Made by a program: the position numbers and the translations under genes. Below are positions 8,723-17,867 of a DNA stretch of 64,000 bases, in pieces. Source of the stretch: Sphingomonas kaistensis (GTDB taxonomy: Bacteria; Pseudomonadota; Alphaproteobacteria; Sphingomonadales; Sphingomonadaceae). The notes under the pieces were generated by a model, which saw nothing but the letters and a program-made list of their open reading frames with translations, ran no database searches and was not told the DNA's origin. Position 1 is the first letter of the stretch, and the number at the start of each line of letters is the position of its first letter. The stretch covers positions 2,467,001 to 2,531,000 of the forward strand of contig NZ_CP145607.1 of the NCBI RefSeq assembly GCF_036884275.1. The letters run 5' to 3'.

Positions 8723-11104
8723 TCAGCGGGTTGAGAGGATGCGCCTCGCGGCCTCGGAAAGTTGCTGCACCGAGAAGGGCTTAGGCAGGAAGGCGACGTT
8801 TTCGAAGTCGATCGAGCGGCGGAGCTGTTCCTCGGCATAGCCGGACATGAACAGGATCGGCAGTTCGGGCCGGGTCAGGCGTGCTTCGCGGGCCATGGTC
8901 GGGCCGTCCATGATCGGCATCACGACGTCGGTCACCATGAGGTCGATCGGTTCGCCGCGTGCGACGATCTCGAGTGCTTCCTCGCCGTTGGCGGCAGTGA
9001 GGACGGTATAGCCCTGACGGGTGAGCGCCCGCTCGGCGACGGTGCGGACCATGGCTTCGTCCTCGACCAGCAGCACGACGCCCGTGCCCCAGGTTTCTTC
9101 GGCCTTGGGCTGCGGCGCGGCGGGCTTGACCGGGGCTTTGCGCTCTTCCTGGTGGACGGGGAGGTAGATGACGAAGCTCGTCCCCTCGCCCACCCTGCTG
9201 TCGGCGAAGATGAACCCGCCCGACTGCTTGACGATGCCGTAGACGGTGGAGAGGCCAAGGCCCGTGCCCTTGCCCACTTCCTTGGTGGTAAAGAAGGGCT
9301 CGAAGATCTTGCCGAGGACCGAGGGCGGGATGCCGCAGCCGGTGTCGGAAATGCTGAGCGCCGTGTAGTCGGCGATCGGCAGGATGTCGGAGCCGAGTTC
9401 GGCGACCTGGTCGGCGCGGACCGAATAGGTCTGGATGATGAGCTTGCCGCCGCCGCTACCGAGCATCGCGTCGCGGGCGTTCACCGCGAGATTGACGATC
9501 ACCTGCTCGAGCTGACCCGGATCGGCGCGCACGGCGCCGAGTTCGCGGCCGTGCTTGACCTGAAGCACCACGGTTTCGCCGAGCAGACGTTTCAGGAGGT
9601 GACTGACTTCGCTGACCACGTCGGGGAGCTGCAGCACTTGCGGGCGCAGCGTTTGCTGGCGCGAGAAAGCGAGCAGCTGGCGGGTCAGGCCCGCCGCGCG
9701 ATTGGAGTTCGACTTGATCTGCTGGATGTCGTCGTAATCGCTGTCGCCGGGCGTGTGGCGCATCAGCATGAGGTCGCAGTGACCGATGATCGCGGTCAGG
9801 ATGTTGTTGAAATCGTGCGCGACGCCGCCGGCGAGCTGGCCCACCGCCTGCATCTTGGTCGCCTGCGCGACCTGGCGTTTCAATTTGGCTTCCTCGCTAT
9901 TGTCCTTGAGCAGGAGGAGGACGCTGGCGTCGCCGAGGTTGCGGAGGCCCGCGATGGTCAGCGCAACGGGTTCGGTCGGCTGGTGCGGCAGGCGCACGGC
10001 AAGGTCGCCCGACATGGCCGGGCCGCGGCTGTTGCGGCGAACTGCGTCGGCGACCGCGGCCTTGTCTTCCTTGACCACCAGGTCGCTCGGGAAAGCGGGC
10101 AGCGCCTTGTCCTCGTCGAGCGAGGCGGCGCGGCGGAAGGACGTGTTGCTGGTCAGGAAGCGGCCGTCGCGATCGACCAGAGCGAGGCCGAGCGGCATCA
10201 GGTCGAGCAGCGCCTGCAGGCTGGCCGGCTCGGCAAGGCCTGCCGTTTCGCCGGTCGCGAACAGGAGCGCAAGGCCGGCCGGCTGGCCGGAGCCCGGTTC
10301 GGCCGGAATGTGTAGCAGGCGCAGGAGCGGCCCGGCGGCGCCTTCGGTCGCGAGACGCACCCGCCCATCGCCCGCGCCCGACAGCAGGCTTTCGAAGCTG
10401 CTCGATCCGTCGATCGTGGCGTTAGTTCGGCGGGTGAAGAGCGGATTGGCCGCGATCACCAGGCCATCGGCATCGACCACCGCGGCGAGCACGCCGGCTT
10501 CGCCCAGCAATTGTCCTTCGATGCCCGAAATGCGGCCGGCCAGTACGCTGATCGGCGAGCGGGGCGGGCGAGGAAAGCGCCACAGGAGGAGATTGCGGCC
10601 CGCGCCGACACGTTCGACCGACACCGTCAGCGGGGCAGCGGCGGTGGAGAGATCGACGACATGGCCCTCCCCTTCGCGCAGCGCCGCAGCCTGCGCGTCG
10701 GCGAGCGCGGCATCTGCTTCGTCCCCCAGTCCCAAGGACAGCGGATGATCCAAGCTGGGGAAGCGCTGCCGGTAGGCGCGATTGAGGCTGAGCACCGCGC
10801 CGTCGGCATCGGTCAGTACGGCGGGGTCGTGACAAAGGTTGAGCCCGGCCGCGACCAGCGCGAAGTCGGGGGCGGCTGGCGCGGCGAGATCGGTGGCGAG
10901 TGTCGCGCGGGGCCGGCGAAAGGCCGCCCACAAGGCCAGCGCGGCGCCCACGATCCCGAGCGGGATGGCGGCGACCGGCATGGCGGTGGTGGTGGCAACA
11001 AGCGCCAGCCCGGCAAGCAGGGCGGCGAGGATAAGCGGCACCAGCCAAGGCTCGCCGCGCGGGACGGGTTGAGCGTCAATCGCGGCGAGCCTGGCGTGGA
11101 GCAT
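8723..11104 (-). CDS. cckA: Cell-cycle hybrid histidine kinase CckA
   Basis: 793 residues. Two membrane segments (about 20-39 and 45-62) are followed by PAS-like regions (about 80-180, 195-285 and 295-400). Then come a dimerisation domain with phospho-His430 in [20 protein letters not shown], an ATPase domain ([38 protein letters not shown]) and a C-terminal receiver with Asp726 ([10 protein letters not shown]). This arrangement and H-box are diagnostic of CckA, which phosphorylates ChpT and through it CtrA and CpdR to control division and replication. It ends a run smpB-DUF2062-M13 peptidase-cckA, with only 4 bases between the M13 stop and the cckA start. Confidence 0.92.
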   Translation of the reverse strand: MLHARLAAIDAQPVPRGEPWLVPLILAALLAGLALVATTTAMPVAAIPLGIVGAALALWAAFRRPRATLATDLAAPAAPDFALVAAGLNLCHDPAVLTDADGAVLSLNRAYRQRFPSLDHPLSLGLGDEADAALADAQAAALREGEGHVVDLSTAAAPLTVSVERVGAGRNLLLWRFPRPPRSPISVLAGRISGIEGQLLGEAGVLAAVVDADGLVIAANPLFTRRTNATIDGSSSFESLLSGAGDGRVRLATEGAAGPLLRLLHIPAEPGSGQPAGLALLFATGETAGLAEPASLQALLDLMPLGLALVDRDGRFLTSNTSFRRAASLDEDKALPAFPSDLVVKEDKAAVADAVRRNSRGPAMSGDLAVRLPHQPTEPVALTIAGLRNLGDASVLLLLKDNSEEAKLKRQVAQATKMQAVGQLAGGVAHDFNNILTAIIGHCDLMLMRHTPGDSDYDDIQQIKSNSNRAAGLTRQLLAFSRQQTLRPQVLQLPDVVSEVSHLLKRLLGETVVLQVKHGRELGAVRADPGQLEQVIVNLAVNARDAMLGSGGGKLIIQTYSVRADQVAELGSDILPIADYTALSISDTGCGIPPSVLGKIFEPFFTTKEVGKGTGLGLSTVYGIVKQSGGFIFADSRVGEGTSFVIYLPVHQEERKAPVKPAAPQPKAEETWGTGVVLLVEDEAMVRTVAERALTRQGYTVLTAANGEEALEIVARGEPIDLMVTDVVMPIMDGPTMAREARLTRPELPILFMSGYAEEQLRRSIDFENVAFLPKPFSVQQLSEAARRILSTR

Positions 11105-11108
11105 CAGC

Positions 11109-13184
11109 CTACCATACGCGAACGCGCTGTTCGGGCGCCAGATAAAGCTTCTGGCCGGCCTGCACGTTGTACGCGTTGTACCAGCTGTCGAAGTTGCGCA
11201 CCACGAAGACGCGCTGTTCCGACGGGCTGTGCGGGTCGGTCAGGAGGCGGTTGCGGAGGTTTGCCTCACGGTAGTTGCGCCGCCACACCTGCGCCCAGCC
11301 GAGATAGAAGCGCTGGTCGCCCGTGGTGCCGTCGATCGTCGGCGCGGGCTGCCCGCCAAGGCTGTGCTGATAGGCGTCATAGGCAAAAGTCACACCGGCC
11401 AAGTCGCCGATGTTCTCGCCAAGCGTGAAGCGGCCGTTGACCTTGGCGCCAGGGAACACCTCATAGGCGTCATATTGGGCGACCAGCTGGTCAGTGGCAG
11501 CCTTGAAGGCTGCGACGTCGGCCGGGGTCCACCAGTCCGCAAGGCGGCCATTCTCGTCATACTTCGAGCCCTGGTCGTCGAAGTGATGGCTGATCTCATG
11601 GCCGATCACCGCGCCGATGCCGCCATAATTGACCGCGGGATCGGCGTTGGGATCGAAGAACGGCGGTTGAAGGATCGCGGCCGGAAACACGATCTCGCTC
11701 ATCGAGAAGTTGGCGTAGGCGTTCACCGTCATCGGGGTCATGCCCCATTCCCAGCGGTAGATCGGCTTGCCGAGCTTGTTCATGTTGTAGGCGAAGTCGA
11801 AGCGGTTCGACCGCAGGGCGTTGCCGAACGCGTCACCGGGCGCGACCTCCAGCCCGCTCATGTCGCGCCACTGGTCGGGGTAACCGATCTTGGTGGTGAA
11901 ATTGGCAAGCTTGGCGCGGGCCCGCTGCTTGGTGGCGGGGGCCATCCAGGCGAGATTGTCGATGCGGCGGCCCATGGCTTCCACCACATTCTTTACCAGT
12001 GCGTCAGCGGCGGCTTTGGTTTCGGGCGGGAAATAGCGGGCGACGTAGAGCTTGCTGACGTCGTCCTGAAGGGCGCCGACGGTGAAGTCCACCGCGCGCT
12101 TCCAGCGGGCTTCCTGCTCGGGCGTGCCGCCGAGGGCGGTGCCGTAGAACGCGAACTGTTCCTTGTCGAACGCGCTCGGCAGGACCGAAGCGTAGGAGTT
12201 GAGCGAGCGAACCAGCAGCTGGTCCTTGAGCACACCAAGCGGAGCACGACCGACGATTTTGGCGATGCCGGTGATCGCCGAGGGCTGGGCAACCAGCAGA
12301 TCCTGGCTGGCGCCGGCACCGATCTCGTTGAACATGCGGGCAAAATCGAAGCCCGGAGCACGGCTGCGAAGCTGCGCCAGCGTGAGCTTGTTGTAGGTCT
12401 TGGTCGCGTCGCGGCTATCGACGCGGGTCCAGTGCACCCGCGCGATGTCGGTTTCGTGCGCCAACACCGCCTTGGCGCGGGCGGCAGCGTTGGCTTCGCC
12501 GGCAAGCGTCAGGACATTGGTCAGATGCTGCAGATACTTGGCGCGGACTTCGGCGATCTTGGCGTCGTTCGACAGATAATAGTCGCGATCCGGCATACCG
12601 AGCCCGCTTTGGTAGAGCGACAGGATATAGGCGTCGGGGTTCTTGTCGTCCTGACCGACGAACGCGGCGAACGGCGTGCCGACGCCATTCTTGGCGGCGT
12701 CGGCATAGAGGCTGGGCAGCGCCAAGCGGTTGGAGAGACCCTTGATCTGGTCGAGCCACGGCTTGATCGGGGCAAGGCCCTTGGCCTCGATGGCGGCCTG
12801 ATCCATGAAGCTGCCGTAGACGGTCCCGATGCGGCTATTGGGATCCTTGGCCGCTTCCTCGATCAGGGTCCTGGTGCGATCCTTGGACAGGTCGTCCAGC
12901 GCGCCGAACATGCCGTAATTGGATTTATCGGCGGGGATCGGCGTGTTCTTGGCCCAGGTGCCGTTGGCATAGTTGTAGAAGTTGTCGCCGGGGAGGACGG
13001 TGGTGTCCATGCCCTTTGAATCAAACCCATAGGTACCGAGTTCGGCCTTGGTTTCCGGCGCCGCAGCGGCCTGGATGGGCTCCACTGCGGCGGGCAGCGC
13101 ATCGGCGGTGGCTGGCGATGTCGGGTTGGTCGCGCAGCCGGCAAGGGCGGTCGTGGCGGCAAGGGCAAGAAGAAGTCGCTTCAT
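11109..13184 (-). CDS. M13 family metallopeptidase (neprilysin/PepO-like lipoprotein)
   Basis: 691 residues. A lipoprotein signal (LALAATTALAGCATN) suggests anchoring at the outer membrane or periplasmic face. The zinc site is VIGHEISHHFDDQG (HExxH) with the third ligand in ENIGDLAGV, and NAYANFSMSEIVFPAAILQP is the conserved substrate-binding stretch. M13 enzymes cleave peptides. Family length is 650-700 residues, so it is complete. It lies between DUF2062 (21-base gap) and cckA (4-base gap). Confidence 0.93.
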   Translation of the reverse strand: MKRLLLALAATTALAGCATNPTSPATADALPAAVEPIQAAAAPETKAELGTYGFDSKGMDTTVLPGDNFYNYANGTWAKNTPIPADKSNYGMFGALDDLSKDRTRTLIEEAAKDPNSRIGTVYGSFMDQAAIEAKGLAPIKPWLDQIKGLSNRLALPSLYADAAKNGVGTPFAAFVGQDDKNPDAYILSLYQSGLGMPDRDYYLSNDAKIAEVRAKYLQHLTNVLTLAGEANAAARAKAVLAHETDIARVHWTRVDSRDATKTYNKLTLAQLRSRAPGFDFARMFNEIGAGASQDLLVAQPSAITGIAKIVGRAPLGVLKDQLLVRSLNSYASVLPSAFDKEQFAFYGTALGGTPEQEARWKRAVDFTVGALQDDVSKLYVARYFPPETKAAADALVKNVVEAMGRRIDNLAWMAPATKQRARAKLANFTTKIGYPDQWRDMSGLEVAPGDAFGNALRSNRFDFAYNMNKLGKPIYRWEWGMTPMTVNAYANFSMSEIVFPAAILQPPFFDPNADPAVNYGGIGAVIGHEISHHFDDQGSKYDENGRLADWWTPADVAAFKAATDQLVAQYDAYEVFPGAKVNGRFTLGENIGDLAGVTFAYDAYQHSLGGQPAPTIDGTTGDQRFYLGWAQVWRRNYREANLRNRLLTDPHSPSEQRVFVVRNFDSWYNAYNVQAGQKLYLAPEQRVRVW

Positions 13185-13205
13185 GGGGTTCCTTGGCTTT
13201 CTAAG

Positions 13206-13778
13206 TCAGTGGTTATGCTGGAATAAATCTCGCCGGACGCGCCTGCGCCACTTGGCCCCGACCCACCAGCGCCAAAAGACAATCGACACTCCCCAGCCGA
13301 CGAACGCACAGGCGACGGCGATGAAGAACAGGCCGGTGACCATCGCCGGGGCCGCGTCGGACAGCAACCAGGCCAGCCATTCGCGCACGCCGACGCCGCT
13401 GTCGTACAGCTGGTTGAAGGCTGCGAGGTCGGCGTGGAAACCGAGCTTGTTGCCGAGCGCCAGCGCCGCGATCAGGAAAAACGGCGTGGTCGCGGGATTG
13501 GACAGAAAGGTCATCGCCGCGGCAATCGGGATATTGCCGCGAAGCGGGATGCACAGCAGCGCTGCGCCGACAATTTGCAGCCCAGGGACCATCAGGAAGA
13601 TCCCGATGAACAGGCCGGCCGCCACCCCGCGCGGGACCGAGCGGCGGGTAAAGCGCCACAGGTCCGACTGACGGACCCGCGTTCCGAACGGCTTCAGCCA
13701 GCGGCTTTCCAGCACTTCCTCTCGGCTGGGCGTCGCCTTGATGGCGAGCCGGCGGAAGAAGCCGGGGCGATCAGCCAT
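13206..13778 (-). CDS. DUF2062 domain membrane protein
   Basis: 190 residues. A cytoplasmic, basic N-terminus is followed by the DUF2062 core [20 protein letters not shown], then three or four membrane spans, including the conserved [19 protein letters not shown]. The function of the family is unknown. Its start lies within the last 8 bases of smpB, so translation is probably coupled. A stop at 13206 leaves 21 bases to the M13 gene. Confidence 0.88.
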   Translation of the reverse strand: MADRPGFFRRLAIKATPSREEVLESRWLKPFGTRVRQSDLWRFTRRSVPRGVAAGLFIGIFLMVPGLQIVGAALLCIPLRGNIPIAAAMTFLSNPATTPFFLIAALALGNKLGFHADLAAFNQLYDSGVGVREWLAWLLSDAAPAMVTGLFFIAVACAFVGWGVSIVFWRWWVGAKWRRRVRRDLFQHNH

Positions 13779-14259
13779 TCGACTTCATCAGCCGCTGCTG
13801 CTCGCGCTTCCAGTCGCGTTCCTTGATCGTTTCGCGCTTGTCATGGACCTTCTTGCCCCGCGCCAGCGCCAGTTCGACCTTCGCCTTGCCCTTGCCGTTG
13901 AAGTAGATCGACAGCGGGACGAGGGTCAGGCCCTGGCGGTTGATCGCGCCCATCAGTCGCCCGATCTCGCGCTTCTTGAGCAGCAGCCGGCGCTTGCGGC
14001 GCGGCTCGTGGTTCATCCAGCTGCCGTTCTTGTATTCGGGAATGTGGCTGTTGATCAGCACCACTTCCTCATCCTCGACGGTGGCGTAGCTTTCCGCAAT
14101 CGAGCCTTCGCCGTTGCGCAGCGCCTTCACCTCGGTGCCCTGAAGCGCGATCCCCGCCTCGAACTTCTGCTCGATGAAATAGTCGAAGCGAACGCGGCGG
14201 TTTTCGGCCACGATCTTCTTCTTGTCGAATTCGGGAGAGGGCGGCGCGGTCTTGGACAT
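13771..14259 (-). CDS. smpB: SsrA-binding protein SmpB
   Basis: 162 residues from the ATG at 14259; a longer frame exists upstream but the family starts near here. SmpB binds tmRNA and delivers it to stalled ribosomes. Recognisable stretches are [55 protein letters not shown] and the C-terminal basic tail [20 protein letters not shown] that enters the decoding centre. It heads the minus-strand run to cckA. Confidence 0.96.
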   Translation of the reverse strand: MSKTAPPSPEFDKKKIVAENRRVRFDYFIEQKFEAGIALQGTEVKALRNGEGSIAESYATVEDEEVVLINSHIPEYKNGSWMNHEPRRKRRLLLKKREIGRLMGAINRQGLTLVPLSIYFNGKGKAKVELALARGKKVHDKRETIKERDWKREQQRLMKSNG

Positions 14260-14403
14260 GGAGCTTTCAAAGCCGCATCTAGGCGCTGCGCCCGCCGGGT
14301 GAAAGCCACCCCGTCCCAAAAGAGTCGGGTTAATTGACAGGTAAGGAATATCCTTAACGCAAAAAGGGCGGAACACCGCCATTGGCACGCCCGTTGCTTA
14401 ACC
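14260..14403. promoter_or_regulatory. Divergent promoter region with a TAAGGA-ATA-TCCTTA repeat
   Basis: This 144-base gap between smpB and the small membrane protein gene contains a TTGACA hexamer (14334-14339). A perfect 6-base inverted repeat with a 3-base centre follows at 14342-14356. No good -10 follows TTGACA at 16-18 bases, so promoter assignment is weak; the repeat may be an operator. Confidence 0.35.
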
Positions 14404-14766
14404 ATGGGTATGAAGGCGAATGGCGTCGCGCGGCGGATTGGCCGCTTGTTCACGATCAGGACCCGGTGGGAAGCCTGGGCGGTGACCTGGGCGATCGCGC
14501 TGGGCGCCGCAGAGCGCGGCAAGCATTATCTCACCCTGTATCCGGGTGCGATCGGCTGGATGTTCTTCGTGATCTGCTGCCTGGTAGTGTTCGTCGCGGG
14601 GGCCAAGCTGCTCGACGCAACGCCCAAGGCTTCGGCCACGCTGCGCCCCGCCCCGGTCCGGGCGGTGACCACCGCGCGGCGACTTCGGCCGATCAGTCGT
14701 AATCGACCCAGAGGGTTCCGTCGGGACGCCGGTTCAGCGTCACGCTTCGCACGTCGCACAGATTGA
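14404..14766 (+). CDS. Small membrane protein of unknown function
   Basis: 120 residues (or 118 from the second ATG at 14410). Two hydrophobic segments are visible: around 25-38 (AWAVTWAIALGAAE) and 49-66 (IGWMFFVICCLVVFVAGA). The core TRWEAWAVTWAIALGAAERG looks like a protein I know only as a hypothetical of sphingomonads. The last ~45 residues are Arg-rich and overlap the convergent neighbouring gene by 74 bases. That tail looks like read-through beyond the original stop, so the native protein may once have ended near residue 75. Function unknown. Confidence 0.65.
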   Translation: MGMKANGVARRIGRLFTIRTRWEAWAVTWAIALGAAERGKHYLTLYPGAIGWMFFVICCLVVFVAGAKLLDATPKASATLRPAPVRAVTTARRLRPISRNRPRGFRRDAGSASRFARRTD

Positions 14767-15013
14767 CCGACGACCAGGTGAACTCCGCCCCGTCGACGCG
14801 GGCGCGGAGGTCAAAGGCGCACAGGTCTCCACCGGGCGCGGGCATGGGGCTGCGCTGACGAGCGACGAACGGACCGCCCAGCGCACGCCAGTTGCCCCGC
14901 CCATCGGCGGCGCGGATCGACAAGGATGTGATAGTGGTGCCGGTGCCATTCACCAGCGTGAAGGGGCCAGGCGCGCTGAGCGCAAGGGCAAGCAGAAGTG
15001 CGGCTCCGGCCAT
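14693..15013 (-). CDS. Small secreted hypothetical protein
   Basis: 106 residues. The N-terminus (AGAALLLALALSAPG) is a likely signal peptide. The mature part has an FTLVNGTGTTITSLSIRAAD opening and a paired Cys pattern (LCAFDLRAR and NLCDVRSVTL), suggesting one periplasmic disulfide and a beta-sandwich-like fold. I recognise it only as a sphingomonad hypothetical. It converges with, and overlaps, the small membrane protein gene. Confidence 0.62.
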   Translation of the reverse strand: MAGAALLLALALSAPGPFTLVNGTGTTITSLSIRAADGRGNWRALGGPFVARQRSPMPAPGGDLCAFDLRARVDGAEFTWSSVNLCDVRSVTLNRRPDGTLWVDYD

Positions 15014-15052
15014 GATCTCTTTATAGCAGAAATCGGCCGGAGTCGCGAGAAG

Positions 15053-15298
15053 TCAGGCCGCTTTGCTGAGGCCCCCCGTCCCATGACGGAACATCGGTGA
15101 GGCGGCGCTGCGCGAATAGCTTTCGGACAGCGGCAGCGCGGTATGGCAGAAACCGCATTCGGCAAGCATGCGGCCGATCAGCCAGTGCGTCCGGCCGCAG
15201 CCGGGGCAATGATTGACCGCATTCTCGCGGTACACGGCGTGGTAGCCGCGAAGGGTGGGATTGTAGCTTTTCATCGTCGTCATGCTCGAAGTCAGCAT
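15053..15298 (-). CDS. Small zinc-ribbon-like protein
   Basis: 81 residues. Two CxxC pairs, Cys31/Cys34 (HCPGCGR) and Cys48/Cys51 (ECGFCHTALP), are spaced as in a zinc ribbon. The start at 15298 is preceded by a GGGGGA ribosome site about 8 bases away; in-frame Met codons at 15283 and 15274 are alternatives. No enzymatic motif is seen. It may bind nucleic acid or a protein partner; function unknown. Confidence 0.65.
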   Translation of the reverse strand: MLTSSMTTMKSYNPTLRGYHAVYRENAVNHCPGCGRTHWLIGRMLAECGFCHTALPLSESYSRSAASPMFRHGTGGLSKAA

Positions 15299-15516
15299 TG
15301 TGGCTTCCCCCTCGCTCCAAAAGTTGCGTTCGACCCATCAACGGACGGCGAGTCGTTCGGTTTCAGCGATGATCTGCGAAACCGTGCCGACTGTCACTCA
15401 TCTGCAACGAACTGTTCCGGCTTGGGACGCTTGTGGATATTAACCCTTTATCCACCATTGGCGCGCAACTCTTCGATTGGGAGCACCGCTCGCCCTTGTT
15501 CGTGGAGCCGCAAAGA

Positions 15517-15675
15517 ATGGAATCGAACCAGCGCTATTATGCCCGGAGAGCCGCGGAAGAGCGGACTGCCGCAAGTCGTTCGATGACCGCCGCGGCCCGT
15601 GAATGGCATGCCAAGCTCGCCCGTCAGTTCGCCGCTCGTGCCGCGGCGTGCGAAGCGACCGCCACCGCCGCCTGA
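15517..15675 (+). CDS. Short hypothetical protein (52 residues)
   Basis: The start at 15517 is preferred over an upstream ATG at 15433 because GGAG (15504-15507) lies 9 bases before it and the downstream part looks conserved (MESNQRYYARRAAEERTAA, then EWHAKLARQFAARAAA). The protein is a single charged helix-rich peptide. Similar short helical proteins with a YYxRRAxEE opening occur in sphingomonads. No function is known to me. Confidence 0.5.
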   Translation: MESNQRYYARRAAEERTAASRSMTAAAREWHAKLARQFAARAAACEATATAA

Positions 15676-15731
15676 GGCATCCTGCTCTTTCTCGTGGCAA
15701 GCGGCCCGCGGGTCTGACATACATTCCTTCC

Positions 15732-16106
15732 ATGCTGACGTCGTTTCTCGCCCTGCTCGCGTCCGCGCAGGCTGCTGCCCCGCCCGCGCCGATGATGATC
15801 TTCTTCGACAGCGGGGGCCGGGAAATTCGCCGCGAATGGGAACCGGTGCTCGACGAAGCCGCCAAGACGGCGGCGGGCGGAACGCGTTTGCGGATTACCG
15901 GGCATAGCGATCGCCCCGGCAGCGCCGCGGTCAATCGGCGCTTTGCGCTGGGCCGGGCGCAGGTCGTGGCCGATGCCCTGGTCGCCCGCGGCGTGCCCCG
16001 CGCCGCCCTGACGGTTGTCAGCGAAGGCGAGGACAATCCGTTCGTGCCGACGGCCGACGGCGTGCGCGAGATCCAGAACCGGCGGGTCGATATCCTCCCG
16101 GAATGA
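15732..16106 (+). CDS. Stand-alone OmpA-domain periplasmic protein
   Basis: 124 residues from the ATG at 15732. A short signal peptide (LTSFLALLASAQAAA) is followed directly by an OmpA-like peptidoglycan-binding domain. Visible motifs are MMIFFDSGGREI, LRITGHSDRPGS, NRRFALGRAQVVADALVARG and the closing NRRVDIL. The Asp and Arg that contact diaminopimelate in this family are in GHSDR and the NRRVD stretch. There is no lipobox and no barrel, so it is predicted to be free in the periplasm. Confidence 0.8.
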   Translation: MLTSFLALLASAQAAAPPAPMMIFFDSGGREIRREWEPVLDEAAKTAAGGTRLRITGHSDRPGSAAVNRRFALGRAQVVADALVARGVPRAALTVVSEGEDNPFVPTADGVREIQNRRVDILPE

Positions 16107-16143
16107 CCGCCGCGCGGTTGAAGCCGGGCGGCTTCTTCGCCAC

Positions 16144-16731
16144 ATGGCGATCATGTTGATCACCACCGAACAGACACCCAACCCGTCGACCCGCAAATTC
16201 CTGCCGGGCTCCACCGTGATGGAAGCAGGCAGCCGCGATTTTCCCGATGCGGAAAGCGCGGCGGCAAGTCCGCTGGCCGAGGCCCTGTTCGCGACGGGCG
16301 ATGTCGAGGGCGTATTCTTCGGGCGTGATTTCGTGTCGGTGACCGCGACTCCCGACGTCGACTGGGCCGGGCTGGAAATCGACGTGGTGCAGATCCTGCT
16401 CGATCATTTCGTCTCGGGCGCGCCGCTGTTTCGGGCAGGCAGCGCTGGGGGCATTCATGTCGCCGGGGACGAGGAAGCGAGCTTCGACGAGGATCCGGCC
16501 GACGCCGAGATCGTGGCGCAGATCAAGGATCTGCTCGAGACGCGCGTGCGTCCGGCGGTCGCGCAGGACGGCGGCGACATCGTCTATCGCGGCTACAAGG
16601 GCGGCACCCTGTTCCTTGCCATGCAGGGCGCGTGCGCGGGCTGCCCGAGCTCGGCGGTGACGTTGAAGCGCGGGGTCGAAAACCTCATCCGTCATTACGT
16701 CCCCGAGGTGGAGACGGTGGAAGCCGTCTAA
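16144..16731 (+). CDS. NifU/Nfu-type iron-sulfur scaffold protein
   Basis: 195 residues. An Nfu N-terminal domain (about 5-90, TEQTPNPSTRKFLPG...GVFFGRDFVSVT) is joined to a NifU C-terminal domain (about 115-190) with the cluster-binding CxxC in GACAGCPSS and the preceding RPAVAQDGGDIVYRGY. It carries and delivers Fe-S clusters to apo-proteins, complex I among them. The start is the first ATG of MAIM; the next Met (16153) is possible. Confidence 0.92.
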   Translation: MAIMLITTEQTPNPSTRKFLPGSTVMEAGSRDFPDAESAAASPLAEALFATGDVEGVFFGRDFVSVTATPDVDWAGLEIDVVQILLDHFVSGAPLFRAGSAGGIHVAGDEEASFDEDPADAEIVAQIKDLLETRVRPAVAQDGGDIVYRGYKGGTLFLAMQGACAGCPSSAVTLKRGVENLIRHYVPEVETVEAV

Positions 16732-16774
16732 GCCGGCGTTGTGGAAGCTGCCGCCGCGCCCTAAATGCGCGCCG

Positions 16775-17224
16775 ATGAAGAGCTTTTCCTTTCTCGCCGC
16801 CGCGCTCGCGCTGGCGGTACCGGCGGCGGCCAAGGCCCCTGCCCTCCATGTCAGCGGCTGGGCCCGCGCCGGGGTCGGCAGCAGCGCGGCCTATGTCAGC
16901 GTCCACAACGGCGGCGCGGCCGATCGGCTGATCGGCGCGAGCAGCCCGGCAGCGGCGAGCGTGTCGGTTCACGACAGCCAGAACAACGGCGGCGTGATGC
17001 GGATGCGCGCGGCGGGCGCGGTGCCGGTGGGGAGCGGCGGAATTATCAGCATGAAGCCCGGCGGGCTGCATATCATGCTGAGCGGGCTCAAAGCGCCGCT
17101 CAAACCGGGCAGCAGGCTTCCGCTGACGCTGCGGTTCGAAAAGGCCGGGCTGGTGCGGGCGAGCCTGCCGGTGCTGCCACCCGGCGCGCAGGGTCCGGCG
17201 GCGGGAGGTCATGGTGGCCACTGA
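16775..17224 (+). CDS. Periplasmic copper chaperone PCu(A)C
   Basis: 149 residues. A signal peptide (KSFSFLAAALALAVPAAA) precedes a DUF461 cupredoxin-like domain. The copper site has the family pattern His...Met...HxM: the His in VSVHDSQNNGG, the Met in ISMKPG and the C-terminal pair in GLHIMLSGL. The His/Gly-rich tail GGHGGH may also bind copper. It hands copper to the Cu-A or Cu-B centre of cytochrome oxidase. It overlaps the following SCO gene by 14 bases. Confidence 0.9.
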   Translation: MKSFSFLAAALALAVPAAAKAPALHVSGWARAGVGSSAAYVSVHNGGAADRLIGASSPAAASVSVHDSQNNGGVMRMRAAGAVPVGSGGIISMKPGGLHIMLSGLKAPLKPGSRLPLTLRFEKAGLVRASLPVLPPGAQGPAAGGHGGH

Positions 17225-17858
17225 GGCTGGGCCGTCGACGCGGATCAGGACGCTGCGGCTGATACTGTGGTCGCTGGTTGGCCTGGCCGCGCTCGGTTTT
17301 GCCGCGCTACTGCTGTTCCGGGCCGACGGGCCGAGGGTCACCAGCCGCGCCGATCCCGCGATGCCGGGGTTCCAGCTCGGCGGGCCGTTCACGCTGACCG
17401 GCACCGATGGCCAGCCGTTCGACAGCCGGCAAGCGCTGGCCGGGCGGCCGTATGCGATGTTCTTCGGCTTCACCAATTGCCCGGACGTCTGTCCCAATAC
17501 GCTCGGCAAGCTCGCCAAGCTGCGGCGCGAGCTCGGCAAGGGCGACGGGGCATTCGACATCGTGTTCGTGTCGGTCGACCCGGCGCGCGATACGCCGAAG
17601 GTGGTCGGCGATTATGTTGGGCTGTTCGGCACGCCGATCATCGGCCTGACCGGCAGCGAGGAGCAGGTCTCGGCGGTGGCGAAGACCCACGCCATCTATC
17701 AGGCGCGGACCCCTAACAAGGAGGCGCCGGGCGGCTATACCGTGGATCACGGCAGCCAAGTTTTGCTGTTCGGGCGCGACGGCAAGTTCGTGTCGACCAT
17801 CGCGCAGGAAGAAGGCGACGCACCCGCGCTCGACAAGCTGCGGCGGATCACCGCCTGA
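17211..17858 (+). CDS. SCO1/SenC family copper/redox protein
   Basis: 215 residues. A membrane anchor (about 17-37, LILWSLVGLAALGFAALLLF) holds a periplasmic thioredoxin-like domain. Copper ligands are the two Cys of FTNCPDVCPNT and the distal His in VDHGSQVLLF. SCO proteins work with PCu(A)C in cytochrome oxidase maturation; overlap with that gene confirms a shared unit. ATG 17211 is only two bases after GGAGG, so GTG 17214 is a possible start. Confidence 0.92.
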   Translation: MVATEAGPSTRIRTLRLILWSLVGLAALGFAALLLFRADGPRVTSRADPAMPGFQLGGPFTLTGTDGQPFDSRQALAGRPYAMFFGFTNCPDVCPNTLGKLAKLRRELGKGDGAFDIVFVSVDPARDTPKVVGDYVGLFGTPIIGLTGSEEQVSAVAKTHAIYQARTPNKEAPGGYTVDHGSQVLLFGRDGKFVSTIAQEEGDAPALDKLRRITA

Positions 17859-17867
17859 GCGTCGAGT

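Noticed and set aside
8762..10315. 517-codon plus-strand open frame inside cckA
   Set aside because: GC-rich genes often leave long open antisense frames; the minus strand holds all CckA motifs and this frame shows none.
11229..13019. 596-codon plus-strand frame opposite the M13 peptidase gene
   Set aside because: Antisense shadow; the peptidase has a complete zinc site and signal peptide on the other strand.
14300..14403. CtrA box near smpB
   Set aside because: TTAA elements occur but never as TTAA-N7-TTAA.
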